A stretch of 64,000 nucleotides of DNA from Planctomycetes bacterium UBA7888 (GTDB lineage Bacteria > Planctomycetota > UBA1135): NCBI GenBank assembly GCA_002500505.1, contig DLRM01000043.1, positions 84,558-148,557 on the forward strand, given 5' to 3'. The position numbers were made by a program, and so were the translations under genes. This document shows positions 7,653 through 15,452 of this stretch, piece after piece. Within the stretch, counting starts at the first letter, position 1. The number at the start of each line of letters is the position of its first letter. The notes under the pieces are model-generated. The model made no database searches and had not been told where the DNA came from. It was given only the letters and a program-made list of their open reading frames with translations.

Positions 7653-10649
7653 ATGAAATCCCTCCGCGTCCTTCTCCCAATTCTCCTCGGCGCATGGGCT
7701 CTCCTTTTCTGGCTGAATAAAGAAAAGTCTGACCGCCCTACCTCTTTTCAAAGCGACCTTGAGCTTCCCAGCCAAGAGGCAGAATTCGGAGATTCTGCGG
7801 ATGTGGAAGTCCCACAAGACTCCCCCCCCCGAAAACACGCCAACCCGACCCACCTCTTGCGCACCCTTCACCTGGACGGTGCGGCTGCGCAAAGAACCAC
7901 TTTCTTCCTGGAGGAGGAGAACAAGGCTTGGACTGAGACCAGCTCGGACGGCAGTTTGGAAATCCCTGGGAAGGGTCCCTCGATTAAAGTAGCAGCCCTG
8001 AGTGGGGGCCAATGGTCCAAAGTACGCACTTTGAAGTCCCTGGACCGCTCTGAACAAGACGAAACTCTACTTCAGGTCGAGACAGACTCTGCCAAAGTCC
8101 ACCTTTGGATTCACCACCCGAATCAAACTCCTGTTCAGAACTTTCGCATCCAAGCGCGTTGGTCGGGCCAACTTCCGGGCGAAACTCGGGGAGAAGCGCT
8201 CCGAGGTCCGCTCTGGACTCGAGCGCATACTTGGGAAGATGGAAGCATGGGGACGATGGACTTCCTCCACCTCCCACCGGGGCAATGGACTTTTAAAGCT
8301 CAGGCAGAGGGAATGGCAGAGGCCACCGCATCCATTGAGCTTCTTCCTGGGGAGTCGGAAATGCTTCCTATCCTTTTAAAGGAAGGCTCTTTCGTTTCGG
8401 GTCAAGCCCTTGAAGCCCCTGACACTCCTCTCGCCGGAGCCAAGGTCATGCTCCTCCGAAAGGGCGCAGGGTCCTATCTAGAACTAGTTCCCCCGAAAGA
8501 ACGTAGTTTTCTCGCCCCAACAAATGGCAAAGCTGAATCCGACTCCAAGGGTTTATTCCAAATGGGGCCGCTGGAGGCAGGCTCCTATCGCCTTCAAATT
8601 TATTCAGAAGGATTTCAGGCTTGGCTGAGCGATTCCTTTGACTTGAATCAAGGCGAAGGGCATACCTTCCCCCCAATAATCCTAAAAAGGGGAGCCGGTC
8701 TCTTGGTTGAAGTCGTTCACGCCCTCGACCAAACGCCCATCCCTCATGCCGAAGTTTCATGGCTGGGGACGAACGCTCTCTCCAAGTTGCTGGATACCTT
8801 TGTGCCTTGGGAGGAAGGAGGAACTACAAACGCCCAAGGGCGACTCCAACTTGAGAACTTACCCCAAAATGGGGTTCAAGTTCGCGCTCACGCAACAGGG
8901 TTTTCCAGCAACCAAATCCCTTCAAACCCTGATTCCGAGTCCCTTCGGATTGAACTGCAACCATCGATTCAAATTTCAGGTCGAGTATTCGACAAGCAAA
9001 CCCTGGAACCCATTCCTAACGCTGAAATCCGAGCTTGGCAAAACACTGGAGATTTTCTCGTCTCCCTCATGGGTGGCTCGGGTAACTCCTCAAACTTCCC
9101 GACAACCACGGCCGGAGAAAATGGCGGTTTCACCCTCGACGGTTTGGGACCAGGTGAATGGCAAATTCGAGCAGATGCCGAGGACTATGCCCCCCAATCG
9201 GCTGGCCCGATTCACTTAAGGTACGAGGATCCCATTCAAAACATTGACATCCCGCTCGGCCCTGGTGCCACGGTCTTAGTGACCGTTTTGGATAACAATG
9301 GGCTTCCGCAAGTGGGCTCCATTCTCACTTCTCACTGTTTTGAAGGAGAAGCGAGTCCAGATGGCAAACAGACCGACCCAAACGGACAGGCCACTTTTGA
9401 GCATTTACCTTTAGGCTATTACCAATTCCAAGTATTCAAACCAGGCTTTGAATCCAGCGCTCTCGCTGCCTTGCAAGGCGATATGAGCGGCCTTGAAACC
9501 TTATCTGCTTTTCTGAAAATCGAAGAGGAAAAAGTTTATGAACTAGAGTTGGGCGGAGCCATTCTCCTTAGCTCACTTAGTGGACACATTACTCGCTCCG
9601 ACCAACCCGTTGAGGGTCTGACAATCATGTTGAATTCTCTCTCTGGCATGAAGACCGCAAAAACGGACGACATCGGCTATTACGAGATTGAAGATGTCCG
9701 CGAAGGAGATTACATGATGTTGGTTGGGAAATTTGGACTTGGGAACGGCGTAGGCATTTACGATACTCTTCGTGTTTCGCCTGGCGAAGCTATTAAAAGA
9801 GATTTTGATCTCCCTGCAAGTAGTGTTCGAGTCATTGCGCAAGATGCCCAAACCGGAGAGCCTCTCTCCAATATTCCCGTAATGTTACGACCTAGTTTAG
9901 GTTCTGCGGGAGGAGGTTACTTAAACACAGACTCCGATGGAATTGCTTTCTTTGACCTCCTTATTCCTGGTAGCTATGTACTCAGCGTAGGTCATTCCGC
10001 GATGCCATTGTTTGGCGGTGGACACTCTTTTTCCACGGTGATACTGGAAGACTTTCTTATCGATGAAAACGGAAAACGTGAGGTGGTGGTTCCTTTACAG
10101 CCTGGTGCTCAATTAAAAGCAACCGTGCTCAATAGTTTTGGTGAACCCATTCAGGGTGCTGGCGTGTTCGCATGCTCCCCATCCGGCCAAGCCATTGGCC
10201 CCTTCTCATTGAAAACCACCGACCCCCAAGGTCGCATCACACTGGATTCCCTTCCTGAGGGAGAGCTCCTATTTCTCGCCCGCCATCCATCACACGGAAC
10301 GGTTGAAAGAACGGTCCATCTCCTCGCCGGGCAAAGCACTTCGCTCGAGCTTGTGCTTGAGGCCGGCTGCATGGTTAAGGTGCAGGTCGTGGATTCCAAC
10401 CAGCAACCCCAAACAGGGGTCCTTGCGATTCTCCTTAACCCTGCAGGGGTTCCCGTCTCCAATATGATGGCAGGTTCTCAAGCAGTTGCTTACGGCATGA
10501 ATTCCCTGTCCGGGGGCGAACAAATTCTCGGTCCCTTCCTTCCAGGAGAATACACCCTTCTCTTGGCGGGTATGGGAGGGCAAAATAAGAAGCAGAAAAT
10601 CACCATTGAACCTGGCGTCCCCGAGATGCAGGTCGAAATAGAGTACTAA
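7653..10649 (+). CDS. Large membrane-anchored carboxypeptidase-regulatory-like repeat protein
   Basis: A 998-aa protein with an N-terminal membrane anchor (about residues 5-22, LRVLLPILLGAWALLFWL) and an otherwise extracytoplasmic chain of beta-sandwich repeats. I count about eight repeat starts, among them SFVSGQALEA, GAGLLVEVVH, IQISGRVFDK, GATVLVTVLD, LSSLSGHITR, SSVRVIAQDA, GAQLKATVLN and GCMVKVQVVD. Each is followed by a P-(I/L)-x-x-A-type turn and a G-x-Y/F-x-(L/I) closing strand. The architecture matches the 3615 protein but with more repeats. No enzymatic motif is visible. Its last codons carry the -10-like box of the downstream EamA gene. Surface or cell-envelope role is inferred only. 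Confidence 0.8.
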   Translation: MKSLRVLLPILLGAWALLFWLNKEKSDRPTSFQSDLELPSQEAEFGDSADVEVPQDSPPRKHANPTHLLRTLHLDGAAAQRTTFFLEEENKAWTETSSDGSLEIPGKGPSIKVAALSGGQWSKVRTLKSLDRSEQDETLLQVETDSAKVHLWIHHPNQTPVQNFRIQARWSGQLPGETRGEALRGPLWTRAHTWEDGSMGTMDFLHLPPGQWTFKAQAEGMAEATASIELLPGESEMLPILLKEGSFVSGQALEAPDTPLAGAKVMLLRKGAGSYLELVPPKERSFLAPTNGKAESDSKGLFQMGPLEAGSYRLQIYSEGFQAWLSDSFDLNQGEGHTFPPIILKRGAGLLVEVVHALDQTPIPHAEVSWLGTNALSKLLDTFVPWEEGGTTNAQGRLQLENLPQNGVQVRAHATGFSSNQIPSNPDSESLRIELQPSIQISGRVFDKQTLEPIPNAEIRAWQNTGDFLVSLMGGSGNSSNFPTTTAGENGGFTLDGLGPGEWQIRADAEDYAPQSAGPIHLRYEDPIQNIDIPLGPGATVLVTVLDNNGLPQVGSILTSHCFEGEASPDGKQTDPNGQATFEHLPLGYYQFQVFKPGFESSALAALQGDMSGLETLSAFLKIEEEKVYELELGGAILLSSLSGHITRSDQPVEGLTIMLNSLSGMKTAKTDDIGYYEIEDVREGDYMMLVGKFGLGNGVGIYDTLRVSPGEAIKRDFDLPASSVRVIAQDAQTGEPLSNIPVMLRPSLGSAGGGYLNTDSDGIAFFDLLIPGSYVLSVGHSAMPLFGGGHSFSTVILEDFLIDENGKREVVVPLQPGAQLKATVLNSFGEPIQGAGVFACSPSGQAIGPFSLKTTDPQGRITLDSLPEGELLFLARHPSHGTVERTVHLLAGQSTSLELVLEAGCMVKVQVVDSNQQPQTGVLAILLNPAGVPVSNMMAGSQAVAYGMNSLSGGEQILGPFLPGEYTLLLAGMGGQNKKQKITIEPGVPEMQVEIEY
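10639..10644 (+). promoter_or_regulatory. -10-like box TAGAGT of the EamA gene
   Basis: Lies in the last codons of the 7653 gene and ends exactly 6 nt before the CTG at 10651, the spacing seen at many ATG/GTG starts in this window. Confidence 0.45.
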
Positions 10650-10650
10650 C

Positions 10651-11580
10651 CTGCTACCACCCTTCCCTCAGGCGGCCGAACCGCCCTTCCCCGGCGCAGG
10701 GGAATTCTCCGCACTCGCTAGTGCACTTTGCTGGGGCATTGCCACAGTTTTATTTACTCGCGCTTTCAAAAATGGGCGGCCGTCCGATGCCGTGCTTTTC
10801 AAAAATGGCTTTGGCGCCATTGCCTTGGGACTTTTGGCATGGGTGCTCGGCTCAGAACGAGGGGGCGGCCCCGCAGGCGAGGGCAACTTGCTCTGGCTCC
10901 TGGCCTCTGGAGCTCTTGGAATGGCGGCGGGAGACCTTCTTTACTTTGTTGCGCTCTCTCATATTGGAGCGGGCCGAACTGTCATCTTGACGATGATTAC
11001 CCCCGTCTTAACAGCATGTTTTGCTTGGCTTAGCTTTGGGGAACAACTTTCATTCCACCAATGGATGGGGGCTCTGCTTGTTGTTGCTGGCGGAGTCCTT
11101 GCCGAATCGCGTCGCTTAGGTTCGGGCCAACGCACTCGGGCGGACACAATTGGTGTTTTGGCTGCAATTGGCTGTGCAACGGTATTCGCCCTGAGCAATG
11201 TCATGACTCGAGGTGGAGTCACCCAAACCGGCATGGTGACCTCAGCTGCTTGGCGCTTAGCTGGAGGTGCCATTGGCCTTGTTGTTATCTCCTCTTTTCG
11301 CGGACACGGTCTCAGCGTAATAAAGACTCCTTTTCAAGCCACGACGTGGCGTACATTTTTGATTCCATCCGCCTTAGGAACCTGGTGCGGAATGGTTTTT
11401 TTGATGGGAGGACTGACTTGGGCTAAGCAGGGGGTCGCCGCCTCCATGGCTGCCGCCACCGCCCTTTTCTCCTTGCCACTCGCCCGCGCTTGGCTGGGAG
11501 AAAAAGCCGGAGTCCGTGGTTGGCTGGGCGCACTTCTTGTCATGCTGGGCGTTGCCATTTTGGGGCTCGCTGGGGTGTAA
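10651..11580 (+). CDS. EamA/DMT-family transporter, probable CTG start
   Basis: Inner-membrane transporter of the drug/metabolite superfamily with two EamA repeats, roughly ten membrane segments and a second repeat ending LGALLVMLGVAILGLAGV. The first conventional start codon (GTG 10792) would cut off the first membrane helix: the in-frame sequence upstream reads EFSALASALCWGIATVLFTR, a typical EamA helix 1. The frame is open back to a stop at 10639, and between there and 10792 there is no ATG, GTG or TTG. The best candidate start is CTG at 10651, one base after the stop of the previous gene and 6 nt after TAGAGT, giving 309 aa, the normal family length. Substrate unknown. Family secure, start inferred. 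Confidence 0.82.
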   Translation: MLPPFPQAAEPPFPGAGEFSALASALCWGIATVLFTRAFKNGRPSDAVLFKNGFGAIALGLLAWVLGSERGGGPAGEGNLLWLLASGALGMAAGDLLYFVALSHIGAGRTVILTMITPVLTACFAWLSFGEQLSFHQWMGALLVVAGGVLAESRRLGSGQRTRADTIGVLAAIGCATVFALSNVMTRGGVTQTGMVTSAAWRLAGGAIGLVVISSFRGHGLSVIKTPFQATTWRTFLIPSALGTWCGMVFLMGGLTWAKQGVAASMAAATALFSLPLARAWLGEKAGVRGWLGALLVMLGVAILGLAGV

Positions 11581-11599
11581 ATCCCTCCCCCCGCAGACC

Positions 11600-11605
11600 T
11601 AAAGT
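11600..11605 (+). promoter_or_regulatory. -10-like box TAAAGT of the SGNH gene
   Basis: Ends 8 nt before the GTG start at 11614. The intervening GGAAAGCT is purine-rich and could also act as a weak ribosome-binding site. Confidence 0.45.
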
Positions 11606-11613
11606 GGAAAGCT

Positions 11614-12675
11614 GTGTTGCGCTCCCTAGTCAATGTCGCCCTCTTCCTTGTTGCCTTTTCTGTGGCAACGGCGACGATTCGCGAGGCCACCCCTGAGCGT
11701 CTAAAAAACGAGTGGTTCAAAAAGGAGAGGGATAACTTCGAAATCGTATTCCTGGGTTCCAGTCATGTTTACCGCCAACTAAACCCTGCGATTCTGGATT
11801 CCACCTTGACAGCTCGTGGTCATTCTCTGCGATCCTTTAACTTTGGGGTTCCTGGAATGCGCTTCCCCGAAGCGGTCTATATGGCCCATCGAACCTTAGA
11901 TTGGGCGCCGAAGAATCTCCGTTTCTTAGTGCTCGAATTAGGTGATTGGCGCACAGACATACGGGAAGAAAATTTGCGGACCGAGCGGATGGTGTATTGG
12001 CACTCCCTGCCCATTACTCTCCAACTTTTTTCTGCCATTTGGAGCGAAGATTTACCCCTTCAAGAGCGCCTACTTCGCTCTTGGACACATCTGCATCACA
12101 TGGCCTTGCGCCTGGGCAATGTGGATCAAGGCCCCGTTTTATGGGAAGCCCTTGTGAAAGGGGAACGAGAGTCCTTCTATCTGCCCAATGGAACCCTTCG
12201 GCCTGGCCTGGGCCTAGATGGCAAGGGATATCGACCTCTTGATTTAGAAGCCAGTAAAACTACTTTTCAACAACGAAGACAAGAGTTCCTAAACGACCTT
12301 CGCGGATTTCGATCTGCTCGCACAGAACTGCGTTCCAAGAAGTGGGAAGGGGAAAAGGATTCCAATCTAGCTGCCGCGATTGACTCGCTCCGCGCGCGAG
12401 CTGCCAAACAAGGCGTTGAAGTCTTATGTTTGGTTTTGCCTGGATACGAAAAACCGGAAGGCTGGCTCCAACTTCACTTGGATGGTCATCTCCCCCTCTT
12501 TTTGGCCTTCAACGACCCAGACGCCTATTCCGAACTCTACCGCGCAAAACATCGTTGGGATTTGTTTCACTTAAATGAAGCAGGTGCAAACAAGCTCTCC
12601 AGCACCTTTGCCAACGAATTCGCCGATTGGTTAGAAACTCGAGACACTCAGGAGAACCCCCATGTTGTTCACTGA
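11614..12675 (+). CDS. SGNH/GDSL-like protein, AlgX/AlgJ-type acetylation partner
   Basis: A 353-aa protein with a GTG start and an N-terminal membrane or signal segment. A G-S-S-H motif (EIVFLGSSHVYRQ) carries the probable nucleophilic Ser, and a late D-L-F-H-L-N block supplies the Asp-x-x-His pair expected of SGNH hydrolases. It overlaps the next gene, an MBOAT acyltransferase, by 14 nt. In alginate and cell-wall O-acetylation systems an MBOAT exports the acyl group across the membrane and an SGNH-fold protein places it on the polymer, so this is inferred to be the periplasmic partner. Polymer and acyl group are unknown. Esterase activity is an alternative. Confidence 0.75.
   Translation: MLRSLVNVALFLVAFSVATATIREATPERLKNEWFKKERDNFEIVFLGSSHVYRQLNPAILDSTLTARGHSLRSFNFGVPGMRFPEAVYMAHRTLDWAPKNLRFLVLELGDWRTDIREENLRTERMVYWHSLPITLQLFSAIWSEDLPLQERLLRSWTHLHHMALRLGNVDQGPVLWEALVKGERESFYLPNGTLRPGLGLDGKGYRPLDLEASKTTFQQRRQEFLNDLRGFRSARTELRSKKWEGEKDSNLAAAIDSLRARAAKQGVEVLCLVLPGYEKPEGWLQLHLDGHLPLFLAFNDPDAYSELYRAKHRWDLFHLNEAGANKLSSTFANEFADWLETRDTQENPHVVH
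12650..12655 (+). promoter_or_regulatory. Shine-Dalgarno site of the MBOAT gene
   Basis: AGGAGA lies 6 nt before the ATG at 12662, inside the end of the SGNH gene. It is one of only three good Shine-Dalgarno sequences seen, all at internal operon genes. Confidence 0.6.
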
Positions 12676-14068
12676 GCTTCGGTTTCTCCCCTTCTTTTTA
12701 TTGGTATTCGCCGTTCACTGGAGCTTGCGCTCACCTCGTCTCCGCAAGTCTTGGCTTCTACTCACGAGCTGGGCCTTCTATGCCGCTTGGGACTGGCGTT
12801 TCCTGTCCTTGATTTGGGTTTCCACTTTGGTGGATTATGTGGCTGGGCTCAAGATTTCGGGGCTGCCAGACGGCCTTCAACGTAAATGGTGGCTTCGAGC
12901 TTCCTTGCTAGCGAATTTAGGAATCTTAGGTTTCTTTAAGTACTTCAACTTTTTCGTTACTTCTGGCGCTGAACTTTTCTCCTGGCTTGGCTTGGACCCT
13001 TCCCCCACTACCCTTGCCATCATTCTCCCGGTTGGAATTTCCTTCTTCACCTTCCAAACCATGTCTTATTCCTTAGACATCTACTATGGCAAACTGAAAC
13101 CCACTCGTTCCTTATTGGACCTTGCCCTTTTTGTAGGTTTCTTTCCCCAGTTAGTCGCTGGCCCCATTGTCCGCGCCGCAGACTTCCTCCCTCAATTGGC
13201 CGCTCCACGAAAGTGGGCTAAGGTTGGCGCTCGCGGTGCCCTCCTTTTGTTCCTTTCTGGCTTTATTAAGAAGGCTTGCCTTTCGGACAACCTTGCCCCG
13301 ATTGCCGACGCATACTTTGAAAATCCGGAGGCTTGGACCGCAACTGCCGCCTGGACTGGGATTCTCGCCTACTCCGCCCAAATCTACTGCGATTTCTCCG
13401 GCTACTCCGACATGGCAATCGCTTGTGCCGCTTTGTTGGGCTACCGATTGTGCCTGAACTTTAACTTCCCTTATTTAGCGACTGATATCCGTGATTTCTG
13501 GCGCCGCTGGCACATTAGCCTTTCGACTTGGCTTCGGGATTATTTGTACATCCCACTTGGCGGGTCCCATGGAACCCGCTTATTTACCTACCGAAACCTT
13601 TTCTTAACTATGTTGCTAGGCGGTCTTTGGCATGGGGCCGCATGGACTTTCGTCGTTTGGGGAGCGCTACACGGCGGGGCTCTCGTTCTCCAGCGGGAAT
13701 GGTCGCGCCTAACTTCTCCCCAATGGAAAATCTCCCAACTCGTTTCTCTTCTTTCCCCCATCCTCACCTTTTGGTTTGTTTGCCTTTGCTGGATTTTCTT
13801 CCGCTCATCCTCATTCAGCGACGCCTGGATGAGCGTTCGCGCCTTTGCCCTTTTTGAATCCTTCGGTGATGCCCAATTTGGATCACCCATTCTCTGGGCA
13901 TTTCCAGCCTTGCTTCTGATTCACATACTTTCCCGCTGGACGACTGTCGATGGTCGTCTTCGCAATACCCCCGACTGGATTCTGGCCATGGGCCTTGGGG
14001 TAGCATTCGCCCTCGCCCTCGCCTTCACACGCGCAGACTTCCAGCCCTTCATTTATTTCCAGTTTTAA
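12662..14068 (+). CDS. MBOAT-family O-acyltransferase (AlgI/DltB-like)
   Basis: A multi-pass membrane protein of 468 aa. Diagnostic segments are a FVGFFPQLVAGPIVRA stretch, FWRRWHISLSTWLRDYLYIP, and the G-L-W-H-G-A-A-W block whose His is the conserved MBOAT catalytic residue. The length matches AlgI. It moves activated acyl groups from the cytoplasm through the membrane for O-acylation of an exported polymer. The start overlaps the SGNH gene by 14 nt and has its own Shine-Dalgarno sequence, so the two form a translationally linked pair. No polymer synthase lies nearby, so the target cannot be named. Confidence 0.92.
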   Translation: MLFTELRFLPFFLLVFAVHWSLRSPRLRKSWLLLTSWAFYAAWDWRFLSLIWVSTLVDYVAGLKISGLPDGLQRKWWLRASLLANLGILGFFKYFNFFVTSGAELFSWLGLDPSPTTLAIILPVGISFFTFQTMSYSLDIYYGKLKPTRSLLDLALFVGFFPQLVAGPIVRAADFLPQLAAPRKWAKVGARGALLLFLSGFIKKACLSDNLAPIADAYFENPEAWTATAAWTGILAYSAQIYCDFSGYSDMAIACAALLGYRLCLNFNFPYLATDIRDFWRRWHISLSTWLRDYLYIPLGGSHGTRLFTYRNLFLTMLLGGLWHGAAWTFVVWGALHGGALVLQREWSRLTSPQWKISQLVSLLSPILTFWFVCLCWIFFRSSSFSDAWMSVRAFALFESFGDAQFGSPILWAFPALLLIHILSRWTTVDGRLRNTPDWILAMGLGVAFALALAFTRADFQPFIYFQF

Positions 14069-14097
14069 GGAAGCGGAACCAGAAGAGAAGGATGCTC

Positions 14098-14103
14098 TAA
14101 AAT
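14098..14103 (+). promoter_or_regulatory. -10-like box TAAAAT of accC
   Basis: Ends 8 nt before the accC ATG at 14112. No Shine-Dalgarno sequence lies between. Confidence 0.6.
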
Positions 14104-14111
14104 CTACATAG

Positions 14112-15452
14112 ATGTTTCGTCGAATCTTCATTGCGAATCGTGGCGAGGTTGCAGCTCGCATGGTGCGAGCCTGCCGCGATTTAGGCATTGAAGCCGTTTG
14201 CGGAGTTTCGGAAGCAGATGCCGCTGCCCAATACTCATACTTAAAAGAAGCTGCAGAAGTTGTTTGCCTAGGACCTAGTCCTGCAAAGGATTCCTACCTG
14301 CACATGGAGCGGGTAATCCAAGCAGCAAAGCAAACCCACTGCTCGGCAATCCATCCAGGCTGGGGATTCTTGGCGGAAAATGCGGCTTTTGCTGCCCTGT
14401 GCAAACAACATGGCCTTGTTTTTATTGGCCCATCCCCTTCGGTCATGGACCAAATGGGCTTAAAGCTTCCGGCCCGGGCTGCTGCACGCAAAGTGGGCCT
14501 TCCTGTCGTACCAGGTTCTCTCTGCGCTCTTGCTCATGCCGATGAAGCGGTGCAGGTTGCAGAAGAAGTTGGTTACCCGGTTGCGTTGAAAGCCGATGCG
14601 GGTGGTGGTGGGCGCGGGATTCGTCGCTGTGAAAACGAGGCCGATGTTCGTACCGCCTTCGTGGAAGCCTCTAGGGAAGCTGCCTCTGCCTTTGGGAACG
14701 CCACTCTTTATCTTGAAAAGTACCTGGAAGGTGGGCGGCATATTGAATTCCAAGTCTTTGGAGATGGTCGCGGAAACGCAGTTCATCTTTTTGAACGGGA
14801 GTGTTCAGTCCAAAGGCGGCACCAAAAACTTATTGAAGAGTCCCCATCTCCTGCAATTACTCAAGAGCAGAGGGAACATTACGGGGAATTAAGTGCCAAG
14901 GCCACCGCCGCTTGGCATTACTCCGGCGCAGGCACAATGGAATTCCTCATGGCGCCCTCCGGAAAATTGTTCTTCCTCGAGATGAACACTCGCTTGCAAG
15001 TTGAACATCCCGTTACGGAACTTGTCACAGGAACAGACTTAGCTCAGGCCCAAATTCAAGTCGCTGCTGGGCAAGCTTTGCCCTGGTCGCAAGACGAGCT
15101 TGTCCTTCATGGCCACGCCATTGAGGCTCGCATCAATGCGGAAGACTCCGAGGACAACTTCCGGCCTTGCCCAGGTACTCTTGAAGAGTTTTCGGTTCAA
15201 GGAGAAGGTGTGCGCGTGGACACCCATCTCACCGGAGGTGATGCCATCCCTCCCCATTACGATTCACTTATTGCGAAGGTGATTGCGCATGGCGAATCTC
15301 GAGATGATGCAATCTCCAAACTCGACACAGCATTGGAAAAAGCCACCATTGTTGGCGTGCCCACGACTTCGCCCTTGCATCGCAAAGTCTTAAATCATGA
15401 TGATTTCCGAAAGGGTGAATATGACACTTTATGGTTAAGTCGAGAATTCTAA
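14112..15452 (+). CDS. accC: Biotin carboxylase subunit of acyl-CoA carboxylase
   Basis: ATP- and bicarbonate-dependent carboxylation of biotin on the carrier protein. At 446 aa it is the standard size. Visible are the N-terminal FRRIFIANRGEVAARM block, the ATP-grasp glycine loop KADAGGGGRGI, the ECSVQRRHQKLIEESP segment, and the active-site stretch LEMNTRLQVEHPVTE. It starts a cluster containing a carboxyltransferase (17088) and a biotin carrier (18824); a sulfatase-fold gene overlaps its 3' end by 22 nt. Whether the complex acts on acetyl-, propionyl- or methylcrotonyl-CoA cannot be decided from the sequence. Confidence 0.94.
   Translation: MFRRIFIANRGEVAARMVRACRDLGIEAVCGVSEADAAAQYSYLKEAAEVVCLGPSPAKDSYLHMERVIQAAKQTHCSAIHPGWGFLAENAAFAALCKQHGLVFIGPSPSVMDQMGLKLPARAAARKVGLPVVPGSLCALAHADEAVQVAEEVGYPVALKADAGGGGRGIRRCENEADVRTAFVEASREAASAFGNATLYLEKYLEGGRHIEFQVFGDGRGNAVHLFERECSVQRRHQKLIEESPSPAITQEQREHYGELSAKATAAWHYSGAGTMEFLMAPSGKLFFLEMNTRLQVEHPVTELVTGTDLAQAQIQVAAGQALPWSQDELVLHGHAIEARINAEDSEDNFRPCPGTLEEFSVQGEGVRVDTHLTGGDAIPPHYDSLIAKVIAHGESRDDAISKLDTALEKATIVGVPTTSPLHRKVLNHDDFRKGEYDTLWLSREF

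Noticed and set aside
10721..11033. Alternative plus-strand frames over the start of the EamA gene.
   Set aside because: They lack hydrophobic-helix periodicity; the frame with CTG 10651 encodes a continuous EamA protein, so no frameshift is needed.
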